Below are positions 26,095 through 35,779 of a stretch of 64,000 nt of DNA, one piece after another; position 1 is the stretch's first letter, and each line of letters opens with the position of its first letter. The DNA lies in the NCBI GenBank assembly GCA_900318205.1, contig ONJS01000003.1, positions 1 to 64,000 on the forward strand, given 5' to 3'. A program made the translations under genes and the position numbers. The DNA is from an uncultured Prevotellaceae bacterium (GTDB taxonomy: Bacteria; Bacteroidota; Bacteroidia; Bacteroidales; Muribaculaceae). A model generated the notes under the pieces. It worked only from the letters and a program-made list of their open reading frames with translations, did no database searches and was not told the DNA's origin.

Positions 26095-28275
26095 ATGATT
26101 CATAAACAATACCAACTCCAGCAAAACCACTGGAGACAGGACATTACGCTACCCGTGGCGGGTGCCGACTTCCCCGACGAAGAAGACGAGGATGAGGACG
26201 ACCTGCCTGGTGGCAGTAATCCCGGTGAGGGCGACAATCCCTCCTATCGGGAGACGAGACAGCGACGAAATGTCAGTCGAGGTGACAACTCGTCTGCCAC
26301 TCCCGTCATTGACAAGTATGGCAAGGACATTACCCGCGAGGCTGCCGAAGGAAGGCTGGACCCCGTCGTGGGTCGTGAGACCGAAATCGAGCGATTGGCA
26401 CAGATCCTGAGCCGTCGCAAGAAGAATAACCCCGTGATGATCGGTGAGCCCGGTGTGGGCAAGAGTGCCATCATTGAGGGGCTTGCCAAGCGTATTGTTG
26501 AGCGCAAGGTCGCCCGTACCCTGCTCGACAAACGCATCATCTCGCTTGACATGGCAGCAATAGTGGCTGGTACCAAGTATCGTGGCCAGTTTGAGGAACG
26601 CCTCAAGGCTGTCATCGATGAGGTGAGCCAGAACAAGAACGTCATCATGTTCATCGACGAGATACACAACATCGTGGGTGCAGGCAATGCCAGCGGCTCG
26701 ATGGACGCTGCCAACCTGTTGAAACCTGCGTTGGCGCGCGGCGAGTTCCAGTGCATTGGAGCCACCACGCTCGACGAGTACCGCAAGAGCATCGAGAAAG
26801 ACGGTGCTCTGGAACGCCGTTTCCAGAAAGTGCTTGTTGAACCCACCACGCCCGAACAGACACTCGAAATCCTTCACAACATCAAGGAAATGTACGAGAA
26901 ACATCACGGCGTGAACTATACCGACGAGGCTCTCAAGGCTTGCGTTACACTCACTGACCGTTACATCAGCGACCGCTTCTTCCCCGACAAGGCCATCGAC
27001 GCCATGGACGAGGCAGGCTCACGCGTGCATATCACCAAGGTGGAAACGCCCAAGGAGATTGAAGAACTGGAACAACGCATCGCCGAAGCCCAGGAAAACA
27101 AGTTCAAAGCCGTGCAAGCCCAGAACTTTGAGAGCGCAGCAGGCTACCGCGACCAGCAAGAGAAGCTCAAAGCCGAACTGCAGGAAGCCAAAGACAAGTG
27201 GGAGGCCGAATTGGACAGCCGCCGTGTGACCGTCAATGAGGGCCACATCGCCGAGGTTGTTGCCATGATGACTGGTGTGCCTGCTCAACGTATTGCTCAG
27301 AGTGAAGGCATCCGTCTGCTGGGTATGACCGACGAACTGAAGAAACAGGTCATTGGCCAGGACGAGGCCATCGACAAGATTGCCCGCAGCATCCGTCGCA
27401 ACCGTGCCGGATTGCGTGATCCCAAACGTCCCATCGGCTCGTTCATGTTCCTGGGACCCACTGGCGTTGGTAAGACCTTACTTGCCAAGAAACTCGCCCA
27501 ATTCCTGTTCAACAGCGACGAGGCCCTGATACGTGTCGATATGAGCGAATATATGGAGAAGTTCAATGTCTCCAGGCTCGTCGGTGCACCTCCGGGCTAT
27601 GTGGGTTATGAAGAGGGTGGCCAGTTGACCGAAAAGGTGCGCCGTCATCCTTACAGCGTCGTGCTGCTCGACGAGATCGAGAAAGCGCATCCTGACGTGT
27701 TCAACATGCTGCTGCAAGTGCTTGATGAGGGTAACCTGACCGACGGTCTGGGCCGTAAGGTGGACTTCAAGAACACCATTATCATCATGACCAGCAACAT
27801 CGGCACAAGAGAGCTGAAGGACTTTGGCGCCGGCGTGGGATTCAACACCCAGGAATTGACCAAAGAGCGTAGCGACTCAGTCATTCGCAAGGCGTTGAAC
27901 CGCCAGTTCTCGCCCGAGTTCCTGAACCGTGTTGACGACATTGTCACCTTCGGGTCATTGAACCACGATTGCATCCTCAAGATTGTCGATATTGAGTTGG
28001 CATCGTTCTTCAAGCGTGTTGAGGAAAATGGCATGAAACTGGAAATCACCGATGCTGCCAAGAATCTGGTTGCTGACCGCGGATTTGACATCCAGTACGG
28101 TGCCCGACCCTTGAAACGCGCCATCCAGAGCGAAATCGAGGATCCGTTGAGCGAAATGCTGTTGCGCGAGGAAGCCAAGGCGGGCGACACGATCGTCATT
28201 GATGCCGTGGATGATAAAATCACTACGAGCATCCGCACTGCCAAAAAACCGAAACGAGAGCAAGCAACAAGCTGA
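26095..28275 (+). CDS. ClpC-type AAA+ unfoldase lacking the Clp N-domain
   Basis: Product of 726 residues with two AAA+ modules: Walker A GEPGVGKS at 117-124 and GPTGVGKT near 453-460, with Walker B pairs IMFIDEIHN and [12 protein letters not shown]. The short coiled middle domain near 320-385 has the UVR-like sequence [18 protein letters not shown] that marks ClpC, not ClpB. A GVGF loop near 580 could dock ClpP. ClpC proteins of this order are usually about 840 residues with a tandem-repeat N-domain that binds adaptors. Here the canonical linker ([20 protein letters not shown]) is preceded only by about 68 residues, acidic and glycine/proline-rich. Upstream sequence is non-coding, so this is not a mis-set start. 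Role: protein unfolding for ClpP or disaggregation. Confidence 0.9.
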   Translation: MIHKQYQLQQNHWRQDITLPVAGADFPDEEDEDEDDLPGGSNPGEGDNPSYRETRQRRNVSRGDNSSATPVIDKYGKDITREAAEGRLDPVVGRETEIERLAQILSRRKKNNPVMIGEPGVGKSAIIEGLAKRIVERKVARTLLDKRIISLDMAAIVAGTKYRGQFEERLKAVIDEVSQNKNVIMFIDEIHNIVGAGNASGSMDAANLLKPALARGEFQCIGATTLDEYRKSIEKDGALERRFQKVLVEPTTPEQTLEILHNIKEMYEKHHGVNYTDEALKACVTLTDRYISDRFFPDKAIDAMDEAGSRVHITKVETPKEIEELEQRIAEAQENKFKAVQAQNFESAAGYRDQQEKLKAELQEAKDKWEAELDSRRVTVNEGHIAEVVAMMTGVPAQRIAQSEGIRLLGMTDELKKQVIGQDEAIDKIARSIRRNRAGLRDPKRPIGSFMFLGPTGVGKTLLAKKLAQFLFNSDEALIRVDMSEYMEKFNVSRLVGAPPGYVGYEEGGQLTEKVRRHPYSVVLLDEIEKAHPDVFNMLLQVLDEGNLTDGLGRKVDFKNTIIIMTSNIGTRELKDFGAGVGFNTQELTKERSDSVIRKALNRQFSPEFLNRVDDIVTFGSLNHDCILKIVDIELASFFKRVEENGMKLEITDAAKNLVADRGFDIQYGARPLKRAIQSEIEDPLSEMLLREEAKAGDTIVIDAVDDKITTSIRTAKKPKREQATS

Positions 28276-28353
28276 TCCAAGCATTCCAACTACAAATAAC
28301 AAAAATTATGCGTAGTTTCTAGAGTGACCTAAGTCAGAATACCAATACAAATG

Positions 28354-28390
28354 AAATCAGGGAGGCATCCAAAAAGGGCTTCCCTGATTT
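28354..28390 (+). terminator. Rho-independent terminator after the clpC-like gene
   Basis: AAATCAGGGAGGC pairs with GCTTCCCTGATTT with a single mismatch, followed by CTTC. It lies about 80 bases after the stop codon. Confidence 0.7.
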
Positions 28391-28458
28391 CTTCATTAAA
28401 CATCACTAATTTTATTATGGATTCATGGCATCGGTGGTTTCTGTTATATAGACACATG

Positions 28459-28492
28459 AAAACGCCGCTTTGCAACATCAAAACGGCGTTTT
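28459..28492. terminator. Bidirectional hairpin terminator between clpC-like gene and prfA
   Basis: A perfect 9-bp stem, AAAACGCCG with CGGCGTTTT, and a 16-nt loop. A T-run ends the stem on either strand, so it can serve both converging transcripts. Confidence 0.75.
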
Positions 28493-28541
28493 AACAATAC
28501 TTTAACTTTTCCCCCGCAAACTACATAGTGCGGCTCCCTCA

Positions 28542-28569
28542 CTAATCACTAATCTCTAATCACTAATCA
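28542..28569 (-). repeat. Heptamer array (CTAATCW) downstream of prfA
   Basis: Four in-phase units CTAATCA, CTAATCT, CTAATCA, CTAATCA, lying 18 bases beyond the prfA stop codon. A CCGC...GCGG pair precedes the array, as at other array sites. Confidence 0.8.
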
Positions 28570-28587
28570 GCGAGCGCAGCGAGCATC

Positions 28588-29697
28588 CTACAACTCTGCT
28601 TCCTTGAGTTTCTCGGCGTTCTCGGCAACAATGAGGTGGTCGATGCAATCCTGGATGTCACCGTCCATAAAGGCGGGCAGGTTGTAGATCGTGTAGCCGA
28701 TGCGGTGGTCGGTAATACGGCCTTGTGGATAGTTGTAGGTACGGATCTTGGCAGAGCGGTCACCAGTCGAGACGAGGGTCTTGCGACGCGAAGCAATGTC
28801 GTCCATATACTTCTGGTGCTCGTGGTCATAGATGAAGGTACGCAGGCGAGCCAATGCCCTTTCCTTGTTCTTGGGCTGATCGCGGGTTTCGGTACACTCG
28901 ATGAGGATTTCCTGCTGCTCTCCTGTGTTGGGATTGGTCCACATGTAACGCAGACGCACACCACTGTTCACCTTGTTCACGTTCTGGCCACCGGCACCGC
29001 CACTGCGGAAGGTATCCCACTTGATTTCGCCTTCATTGATATGAACGTCAAACGGCTCGGCCTCAGGCAGTACAGCCACGCTGGCAGCAGATGTATGTAC
29101 CCTACCCTGGGTCTCGGTCACAGGCACGCGCTGGACGCGGTGCACGCCCGACTCATACTTCAATGTGCCATAGACGTTATCGCCCGTGATACTGAATACC
29201 ACTTCCTTGAAACCGCCCACAGCACCCTCACTGCAACTGGACATCTGCACGTTCCAGCCCTTGGTCTCACAGTAGCGGGTGTACATACGCGCCAAGTCTC
29301 CGGCAAACAGTGCTGCCTCGTCACCGCCCGTTCCTCCACGTATCTCGAGCACCACATTCTTGCTGTCTTCAGGATCCTCGGGGATGAGAAGGAGCTTGAT
29401 TTCCTCTTCCATCTTAGGTACCTCGGCAAGATTGGCGTCAATTTCCTCTCGCGCCATCGAGCGCAACTCCTCGTCGCTCTCGGTCTCCAGAACCAACTTG
29501 GCCTGTTCAATATCCTCCAGCATTTTGCGATAACGATGGGTTGCATTGAGCAAGGTTTCCAGGCTCTTGTATTCCTTGGTCAGCTTGACATAGCGACGCT
29601 GGTCAGCAATGACGTTGGGGTCAGTAATCAGGGTACCGATCTCTTCAAAGCGGGCATCCAGGCCGTCAAGACGTTGTAATAATGCGTTTTCTGCCAT
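28588..29697 (-). CDS. prfA: Peptide chain release factor 1
   Basis: Product of 369 residues with the catalytic GGQ motif in RSGGAGGQNVNK near 228-239 and the RF1-type stop-codon recognition region (HRVQRVPVTETQGRVHTS). It releases peptides at UAA and UAG. The ATG at 29697 is chosen because it follows the -7 box and begins the usual MAENALLQRLDGL. Glutamine in GGQ is normally methylated by PrmC, not seen here. RF1 reads UAG, the stop supplied by several of the heptamer arrays in this window. Confidence 0.97.
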   Translation of the reverse strand: MAENALLQRLDGLDARFEEIGTLITDPNVIADQRRYVKLTKEYKSLETLLNATHRYRKMLEDIEQAKLVLETESDEELRSMAREEIDANLAEVPKMEEEIKLLLIPEDPEDSKNVVLEIRGGTGGDEAALFAGDLARMYTRYCETKGWNVQMSSCSEGAVGGFKEVVFSITGDNVYGTLKYESGVHRVQRVPVTETQGRVHTSAASVAVLPEAEPFDVHINEGEIKWDTFRSGGAGGQNVNKVNSGVRLRYMWTNPNTGEQQEILIECTETRDQPKNKERALARLRTFIYDHEHQKYMDDIASRRKTLVSTGDRSAKIRTYNYPQGRITDHRIGYTIYNLPAFMDGDIQDCIDHLIVAENAEKLKEAEL

Positions 29698-29718
29698 AGT
29701 GTTTTCTAAATTTGGCTG

Positions 29719-29726
29719 CAAAGGTA
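29719..29726 (-). promoter_or_regulatory. Bacteroidetes -7 box for prfA
   Basis: The reverse strand reads TACCTTTG (TAnnTTTG), about 22 bases upstream of the prfA ATG. It is directly next to a heptamer array. Confidence 0.6.
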
Positions 29727-29735
29727 GTAAAAAAG

Positions 29736-29770
29736 CCTTTAGCTTTTAGCTATCAGGCTTTAGTTTTTAG
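29736..29770 (-). repeat. Heptamer array (CTAAARN) across the metallophosphoesterase stop codon
   Basis: On the forward strand the in-phase units are CCTTTAG, CTTTTAG, CTATCAG, GCTTTAG, TTTTTAG. On the reverse strand they give CTAAARN words; one of them supplies the TAA stop of the gene whose 3' end is at 29760. Confidence 0.75.
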
Positions 29771-31142
29771 TTTTCTTTCTTTCAGGGTGGCTTTTGACGT
29801 ATTCCTGAATGCGTTTGGCAAACTTCAAATCCTTTTTATTGTTCGGGTCGGGAGTGAATTCCATGTATTCTGGGATGTCCTTACCCAGGTCGCGCACCAA
29901 ATGCACTTTATTTGGCGACACGAGAACCATTAGCGAGTCATAGAGCGCATGGGTATTGGCATCATAGGTCGCCATCGACAAGGTGTCGCCACTGACATTT
30001 ACCGTCTGGTAATAGCGGCTGGATATGCCGAATTTGTCAAAACTCTCATCAAATCGTATGCGGTAATTCTTTGGAGAGCAGTGGCTGATCGTGTAAACAG
30101 GTATCGCCGGAGCATCATTCTTGTAAACACCGCCAATTCGCCGTGCATAGGCATGTTCGTGACCCTGCATCACCAAGTCAACACCATATTGACGGACGAG
30201 GTCATCAAACATCCAGCGTTGAATCAGGTTGTTGTTTTTCTTCTTGATGGAATAGAGCGGATGATGAAGGACAAGAATCTTCCATTTGGCCTCGCTGTTC
30301 TTCAATTTCTCTTCCAGCCACTTGCGCTGTGTCCACAGATGGAAAAACTCACGGTTGCTGTCAAGCACAAAAATCTGGGCATCGCCATAATTCAAGGTAT
30401 AGACCATATTGTCGCCGTCCTTTGAATCCAGAAAATAGGAAAACACGAGCGGGAAGCGGCGTTCCAGACGACGGATAATGCCCTTGAAATAGTCGTGGTT
30501 GCCCGTTACGTTGAGCACTGGCATTGATTGGCCGATGCTGTCAAGATCACGGAAAGTCTCGTCCCAATACTGATTTGCTGGACGCTCGATCAAGTCACCG
30601 CCGCACACGAGGAACTCGACCTCGGGATGTTGTGCCCAAGCCTCCATCAGCAACTTGTTGGCTATGCCACCGATGGTGTCCTGCACATCGCCCACAAAGA
30701 GGAACGAGAACTTGTCACGCCCCGTGGCATAGGTTTTGAATGAATACCACTGCGAAGCCTGTTCTCCACTCATCACACGGTAGCGGTAATGGGAATCAGG
30801 TTGCAGCTGACGAAGGCGAGCAACGTAGTAAGCCGCCTTGCCCTTGCGGGACTCAAACACCTCACCCACGGCATCAATACAGGTAGTGTCATCCGTTTCA
30901 AGGCAGACCAACTCCAGCCGTGAAGGCTGCAACATGGTGTCGCACTGCCAGCTCACGTTACGAGACATCTCATTGTCGTCACCGAAAGTCAGCAACACAT
31001 GCCCTGGAGTTTCCAGCGGCTTGACTGCCAATTCCTCAGGATTACTGAACCACACCTGCCATCTTGTTGCAACCCATACTGCCAGAGCAAGCATGAGTAA
31101 CAACAGGACTATTCGCTTGATATTTTTAGACCTTGTTTTCAT
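29760..31142 (-). CDS. Membrane-anchored metallophosphoesterase (purple acid phosphatase-like)
   Basis: Product of 460 residues. An N-terminal helix (IVLLLLMLALAVWVATRW) anchors it and a fibronectin-III-like domain spans roughly 40-140. A calcineurin-type phosphoesterase core follows: FVGDVQD, GGDLIERP, TGNHDYF, LHHPLYS and MQGHEHAYAR supply the metal ligands D, D, N-H, H and H-x-H. Probably faces the periplasm; the substrate is unknown. The ATG at 31142 is just after the -7 box (31152-31159) and starts with MKTRSKNIKR, a typical basic pre-membrane stretch. The last codons lie in a heptamer array. Confidence 0.87.
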   Translation of the reverse strand: MKTRSKNIKRIVLLLLMLALAVWVATRWQVWFSNPEELAVKPLETPGHVLLTFGDDNEMSRNVSWQCDTMLQPSRLELVCLETDDTTCIDAVGEVFESRKGKAAYYVARLRQLQPDSHYRYRVMSGEQASQWYSFKTYATGRDKFSFLFVGDVQDTIGGIANKLLMEAWAQHPEVEFLVCGGDLIERPANQYWDETFRDLDSIGQSMPVLNVTGNHDYFKGIIRRLERRFPLVFSYFLDSKDGDNMVYTLNYGDAQIFVLDSNREFFHLWTQRKWLEEKLKNSEAKWKILVLHHPLYSIKKKNNNLIQRWMFDDLVRQYGVDLVMQGHEHAYARRIGGVYKNDAPAIPVYTISHCSPKNYRIRFDESFDKFGISSRYYQTVNVSGDTLSMATYDANTHALYDSLMVLVSPNKVHLVRDLGKDIPEYMEFTPDPNNKKDLKFAKRIQEYVKSHPERKKTKN

Positions 31143-31151
31143 TTTGTGGTG

Positions 31152-31159
31152 CAAAAATA
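31152..31159 (-). promoter_or_regulatory. Bacteroidetes -7 box for the metallophosphoesterase gene
   Basis: The reverse strand reads TATTTTTG (TAnnTTTG). Only about six bases remain between the predicted start of transcription and the ATG at 31142. Confidence 0.55.
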
Positions 31160-31160
31160 G

Positions 31161-31168
31161 TACTTTTG
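31161..31168 (+). promoter_or_regulatory. Bacteroidetes -7 box for the LtaS-like sulfatase gene
   Basis: TACTTTTG (TAnnTTTG) stands one base from the opposite -7 box of the divergent gene, so the two promoters must exclude each other. Confidence 0.6.
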
Positions 31169-31194
31169 TGCAACATTTCATGCAGTTGAACATA

Positions 31195-33222
31195 ATGAAA
31201 CGTCATTTTACCATATTCAATATCCCTCTCGTCGCCGTGTTGTGGGACCTGCTGGTGGTCTATTGCGCCTATACCCTGTGTCGTGGTATTTTTCTGGCGC
31301 TCAACTGGTCGCTGTACGCCGGCACATTGACTTGGGGGCATGGCCTGGGACTATTTAGTGCCGGACTTCTTTTTGACACGCCGGCCATTCTTTATACTAA
31401 CGCTGTCATCCTGCTGATGCTCCTGCTGCCCTTGCACTGGAAAGAGCAGCCAGGTTATTATCGGGTGGCAAGATGGATCTATACCATTGTAAACAGCATC
31501 GCGGTGTATATCAACCTGATGGACTGTGTCTATTTCCCGTTCACAGGCAAACGCACCACGGCTTCTGTTTTCGCTGAGTTCAGCAACGAGAGCACTGGAG
31601 AAATGCTGAAGATTTTCGGCGGTCAATTCCTGAGTCACTGGTATCTTGTGCTACTCGCAGGATTGGTCACCTGGCTTTTCTGGAAACTGTTCAGGCCTTC
31701 TGGGGACGGAATTAACGGATTTAACGGAGAAAACGGATTTAACGGAGGGGACGAGAGATCTTATCGATCGTTGACTCATTATTATATTTTCCAGGTTGCA
31801 TCACTTCTACTGGCCGTGCCGTTGTGCATCGGTGCCATCCGCGGCGGCTTCACCAAGGCTACGCGTCCCATCACTATCAGCAACGCTAACCAGTACGTCA
31901 ACCGTCCTGCCGAGACTGGCATCGTGTTAAACACGCCGTTCTCCATCTTCCGCACATTAAAGAAAACGCCCTTTGTCGTTCCTAACTACATGAGTGACGC
32001 GGAGGCTTTGGCTCTCTACAGCCCACTCCACCAGCCCAATGATAGCGTAGCTTTCACACCACGCAACGTCGTTGTGCTCATTCTGGAAAGTTTCAGCAAA
32101 CAGCACATCGGTTTCTACAACAAGACCTTGAGGAACGGCACCTATAAGGGCTTCACCCCTTTCCTGGATTCGCTCATAACCCAAGATGCAATGACCTACC
32201 GCTATTCCTACGCCAACGGGCGAAAGAGCATCGAGGGAATGCCGTCGGTACTGTCATCGTTGCCCAACTTTGTCGAGCCGCTCTTCCTCACACCCGCTTC
32301 ATTGAACAGCATGTCGGGCCTGGCCCGTGAACTGGGCGAAAACAAGGGCTACACCACAGCCTTCTTCCACGGTGCTCAGAACAGTTCGATGGGTTTCCAT
32401 GCCTTTGCCCGCGCGACCGGTTTCCAACAATACTTTGGACGCGACGAATACAAAGCCGACCCCAATTTCCATGGCGATAAAGATTTTGACGGCACTTGGG
32501 CCATTTGGGATGAGGAGTTCTTCCAATTCTATGCCCAAGAGATGGGCAAGATGCAGGAGCCATTCATGACCGCTTTGTTCAGCGCATCAAGTCATGACCC
32601 GTTTGTTGTTCCCAAGAAGTACAAGGGCCGATTCCCGCAGGGCGAAAGTCCCTTGCAGGAGTGTGTTGCCTATACCGACTATGCCTTAAAACGCTTCTTT
32701 GAGACCGCCAGCCGCCAGCCGTGGTTCAAGAATACACTGTTTGTCATCACTGCCGACCACGTGAGCCAGCAGATTGACCCGTTCTATTGCACCACACTGG
32801 GCAACTATTGCGTGCCCATCATTCTTTATGCCCCTGGCGACCCGTCGCTGCACGGCTATGATGAGGAGCAAGTGGTAGAACAAATCGACATCATGCCCAC
32901 AGTACTCAGTTACCTGCATTATGACCAACCCTATATCGCCTTCGGCCGTAACATAATGGGCGGTGTAGCCGAGGATGGTTTTGCACTGCATTGGCTGCCC
33001 GAATCCAGCAGTTACGAGTATGTCTGGGGAGACTACGCCCTGCAATTTGACGGCAAACAGGTAAACAGTGCCTACAAGTTCCGCACCGATTCTACCTTCT
33101 CCAACAACGTGTTGGGCACCATGCCGTCCGATACCCGCAACCGCATGGAGCGCCACATGAAGTCCATCATCCAGCAATACATGCAACGCATGAATGGGGA
33201 CCGACTGACGGTTAAGCATTAG
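31195..33222 (+). CDS. LtaS/MdoB-like membrane sulfatase-fold transferase
   Basis: Product of 675 residues: five N-terminal membrane helices, then an alkaline phosphatase-fold domain facing the periplasm from about 280. Motifs: VVVLILESFSKQHIGF with the metal-binding glutamate, the nucleophile region GRKSIEGMPSVLSSLP, FFHGAQNSSMGF, and the histidine loops SASSHDPF and VITADHVSQQ. The family transfers phosphoglycerol or phosphoethanolamine groups to lipids or glycans, or hydrolyses such esters. The start is 31195, with 31180 as an alternative five codons upstream. A 9-bp repeat in frame near residues 170-186 codes for G-x-N triplets between the last helix and the catalytic domain. Confidence 0.87.
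   Translation: MKRHFTIFNIPLVAVLWDLLVVYCAYTLCRGIFLALNWSLYAGTLTWGHGLGLFSAGLLFDTPAILYTNAVILLMLLLPLHWKEQPGYYRVARWIYTIVNSIAVYINLMDCVYFPFTGKRTTASVFAEFSNESTGEMLKIFGGQFLSHWYLVLLAGLVTWLFWKLFRPSGDGINGFNGENGFNGGDERSYRSLTHYYIFQVASLLLAVPLCIGAIRGGFTKATRPITISNANQYVNRPAETGIVLNTPFSIFRTLKKTPFVVPNYMSDAEALALYSPLHQPNDSVAFTPRNVVVLILESFSKQHIGFYNKTLRNGTYKGFTPFLDSLITQDAMTYRYSYANGRKSIEGMPSVLSSLPNFVEPLFLTPASLNSMSGLARELGENKGYTTAFFHGAQNSSMGFHAFARATGFQQYFGRDEYKADPNFHGDKDFDGTWAIWDEEFFQFYAQEMGKMQEPFMTALFSASSHDPFVVPKKYKGRFPQGESPLQECVAYTDYALKRFFETASRQPWFKNTLFVITADHVSQQIDPFYCTTLGNYCVPIILYAPGDPSLHGYDEEQVVEQIDIMPTVLSYLHYDQPYIAFGRNIMGGVAEDGFALHWLPESSSYEYVWGDYALQFDGKQVNSAYKFRTDSTFSNNVLGTMPSDTRNRMERHMKSIIQQYMQRMNGDRLTVKH
31702..31752 (+). 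repeat. In-frame 9-bp repeat (GGANNNAAC) inside the LtaS-like gene
   Basis: Units GGAATTAAC, GGATTTAAC, GGAGAAAAC, GGATTTAAC, GGAGGGGAC, with GGGGAC ahead, give a run of G-x-N triplets. A period of 9 keeps the frame whatever the copy number. Confidence 0.8.
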
Positions 33223-33254
33223 AAATAAGAACGTTAATACCAAAATCAAGAGAT

Positions 33255-35615
33255 ATGAAGTACCTGACAGGAGTGAACATTATGTTGATGGTATTACCCA
33301 TCATGTGCATCGCTGTATTATTGGCAGGCTGCAAAAAGTCGGTCAATATCGAGCAGCGCGTTGATGAACTGTACAATAAGATGTCGCAAGAAGAACGCAT
33401 CGCCCAGTTGAAAAGCATGTACATGGACGAGTTGTTCAATGAGCAAGGACAACTGGATACGATTAAATGCCGTCAGTTGATTCCAAACGGTATCGGACAC
33501 TTTTCACAGTTTGCCATGCAGGCACCACGCGATCCCAACGAGCTGCGCGACCGAGTAGCCGCTGTCCAAGACTGGCTGATTCATCACACCCCCAATGGAA
33601 TACCGGCACTATGTCATGAGGAAGCCCTGACGGGCATTAACACCATGGGTGCAACAATCTATCCGCAACAGATAGGACAAGCTTGCTCGTTCAACACGCA
33701 ATTGGCCGAGCTCAAAACTCGTCAAACCGGTACTGCCATGAGAAAAATGGGTGCTATTCTGGTCCTCTCGCCAATGGTCGATGTGTGCCGTATTCCCAGT
33801 TTCAATCGTCTTGAGGAATCCTATGGTGAAGACGCTTATCTGTCGGCTGCGATGGGAACGGCTTTTGTCAAGGGGATGCAGCAAGGCGACCTCAAGAAAG
33901 GTGTAGGAGCTTGTACCAAGCATTATCTGGGATATGGCGGTGGTGGCGATGCCGACGAGAAAGAACTAATGGAAGAAATACTGTTACCTCATGAGGCTAT
34001 CATCCGACTCGCAGGCAGCCACGTGATCATGCCGGGCTATCATGCCGTTCATGGAACCAATTGTGTGGCTAATGCCGAGATTTTGCAGGATATCCTGCAT
34101 GGTTATCTCGATTTTGATGGCATGGTGGTGAGCGATTATGGCTCTATCGATCAGATTCCAGAACTCACCGACCCCGTCCAAAAAGCCGCTGCAGCCATTA
34201 ATGCGGGCAATGATGTGGACTTCCCTACCGGCAACTGCTACCAGCACTTGCAGCAAGCTATCAATCAAGGTCTTGTGAGTCCCGATACCCTTGAACGGGC
34301 TGTAAAAAACGTGTTGCGCCACAAGATGCGTGCAGGGCTGTTTGATAAGGCCCCATACCTTTACAGCAAAGAGCAGATTACCCTCGATACGCCAGAGGAG
34401 CGACAAACCGCCTATGATATCGCTACCCAGTCGGTGGTTCTGCTGGAGAATAACGGCATCCTGCCGCTCAAGGACGCCAAGAACATACTCTTGACAGGTC
34501 CGAATGCCAACACCATGTGGGCCATGTGTGGCGATTACTCCTTCCCGGCCATGTCCTATTTCTGGAAAAGGATGGAAAGCGGTTACGAGCATCCTCATAT
34601 TGTGACCTTGCTTGAAGGTATGCAGGACCACAAGGCAGAGGACGTGAATATCCTTTATTCGCGCGGCTGCGACTGGACCGAGGAAATCGAAACCAAATAT
34701 GATAAGAATGGGGACCCGCGTTCATGGGAATACGGACTGCTGCACCGCAAGGTGGACGCTGGAGAAACCGCCGACAAGGCTGAAGCGTTGGATATGGCGC
34801 GACGTAGTGATGTCATCGTGGCTGCCGTCGGCGAGAACGTGATGCTTTGTGGCGAGAATCGCGACCGTCAAGGCCTGAGATTACCTGGTCGCCAGCAACA
34901 ATTTGTCGAAGAACTGCTAGCTACAGGAAAGCCTGTCGTGCTTGTAGTGTTCGGTGGCCGCGCTCAGGTCATCTCGGACATCGCTGACCGCTGCGCTGCC
35001 GTCATTCAAGCATGGTATCCGGGTGAAGAAGGCGGGCATGCTGTGGCCGACATCCTGTACGGGAAAGTTTCTCCCTCAGGCAAGTTGTCTGTCAGCTATC
35101 CCAAAACAGAGGTCTATGAGCCATTGTGCTACAACTATAGTGCTGAACCCGATCCTCGCGTACAGTGGCCCTTCGGCTACGGTTTGAGCTATACCACATT
35201 TGAATACAGCGACCTGAAAGTCGAAGGAGATTTCTCAACGGCCTCTCAGAGCGTCAACCTTTCGTTTGTGGTTAAGAACACGGGAAAGATGGCTGCAGAT
35301 GAAATCGCACAGGTCTATCTATCCCCCACCAGCAGCAATCAGCCTCTTCGCCCGATTCAGTTACAGGGTTTTGGTCGTGTGTCGCTCAATCCCGGCGAGA
35401 GCAAGACTGTCAAAATAAAGCTCTATACCGAACAGTTCGGCTACTACAGCCACGAAGGCAAGCGCCAGTGGAATATTGTCCCAGGCTCATACATCGTGAA
35501 AGTGGGAGCTTCGTCGGCCGATATCAAGCTGCAACAAACAGTTGCCCTGAATGGCGATCCCGTCACCAAATCGCTAAGAGAGTATTACTTCTCGGAAACG
35601 ATCATTGATCAATAA
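33255..35615 (+). CDS. Glycoside hydrolase family 3 lipoprotein (beta-glucosidase/xylosidase type)
   Basis: Product of 786 residues with a lipoprotein signal ending LLAGC (cysteine about 26). The GH3 N-terminal barrel shows GIPALCHEEALTGI, the conserved KHYLGYGGG and the nucleophile aspartate in DGMVVSDYGSI near 294. The alpha/beta-sandwich domain follows (VVLLENNGILPL, AWYPGEEGGHAVADILYG), then a C-terminal fibronectin-III-like domain (PFGYGLSYTTFEYS). GH3 enzymes remove terminal beta-linked glucose, xylose or similar units. It lies 32 bases after the LtaS-like gene and may share its transcript. A strong terminator follows. Confidence 0.94.
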   Translation: MKYLTGVNIMLMVLPIMCIAVLLAGCKKSVNIEQRVDELYNKMSQEERIAQLKSMYMDELFNEQGQLDTIKCRQLIPNGIGHFSQFAMQAPRDPNELRDRVAAVQDWLIHHTPNGIPALCHEEALTGINTMGATIYPQQIGQACSFNTQLAELKTRQTGTAMRKMGAILVLSPMVDVCRIPSFNRLEESYGEDAYLSAAMGTAFVKGMQQGDLKKGVGACTKHYLGYGGGGDADEKELMEEILLPHEAIIRLAGSHVIMPGYHAVHGTNCVANAEILQDILHGYLDFDGMVVSDYGSIDQIPELTDPVQKAAAAINAGNDVDFPTGNCYQHLQQAINQGLVSPDTLERAVKNVLRHKMRAGLFDKAPYLYSKEQITLDTPEERQTAYDIATQSVVLLENNGILPLKDAKNILLTGPNANTMWAMCGDYSFPAMSYFWKRMESGYEHPHIVTLLEGMQDHKAEDVNILYSRGCDWTEEIETKYDKNGDPRSWEYGLLHRKVDAGETADKAEALDMARRSDVIVAAVGENVMLCGENRDRQGLRLPGRQQQFVEELLATGKPVVLVVFGGRAQVISDIADRCAAVIQAWYPGEEGGHAVADILYGKVSPSGKLSVSYPKTEVYEPLCYNYSAEPDPRVQWPFGYGLSYTTFEYSDLKVEGDFSTASQSVNLSFVVKNTGKMAADEIAQVYLSPTSSNQPLRPIQLQGFGRVSLNPGESKTVKIKLYTEQFGYYSHEGKRQWNIVPGSYIVKVGASSADIKLQQTVALNGDPVTKSLREYYFSETIIDQ

Positions 35616-35714
35616 CCATCAAGGTAAGACATCATTGCAACGGTTGTAATCATTACTGCGCTAAAAACTGCAGAACGATCAATCAATCAGACCAACATAT
35701 ATACTCATATAACA

Positions 35715-35750
35715 ACAAGAAACACAATGATTTGTGTTTCTTGTGTTTTT
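35715..35750 (+). terminator. Rho-independent terminator after the GH3 gene
   Basis: A perfect 13-bp stem, ACAAGAAACACAA with TTGTGTTTCTTGT and a 4-nt loop, followed by GTTTTTTG. Confidence 0.9.
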
Positions 35751-35779
35751 TGTACTGATTGCTGTTCCGGTTGCTTTAT

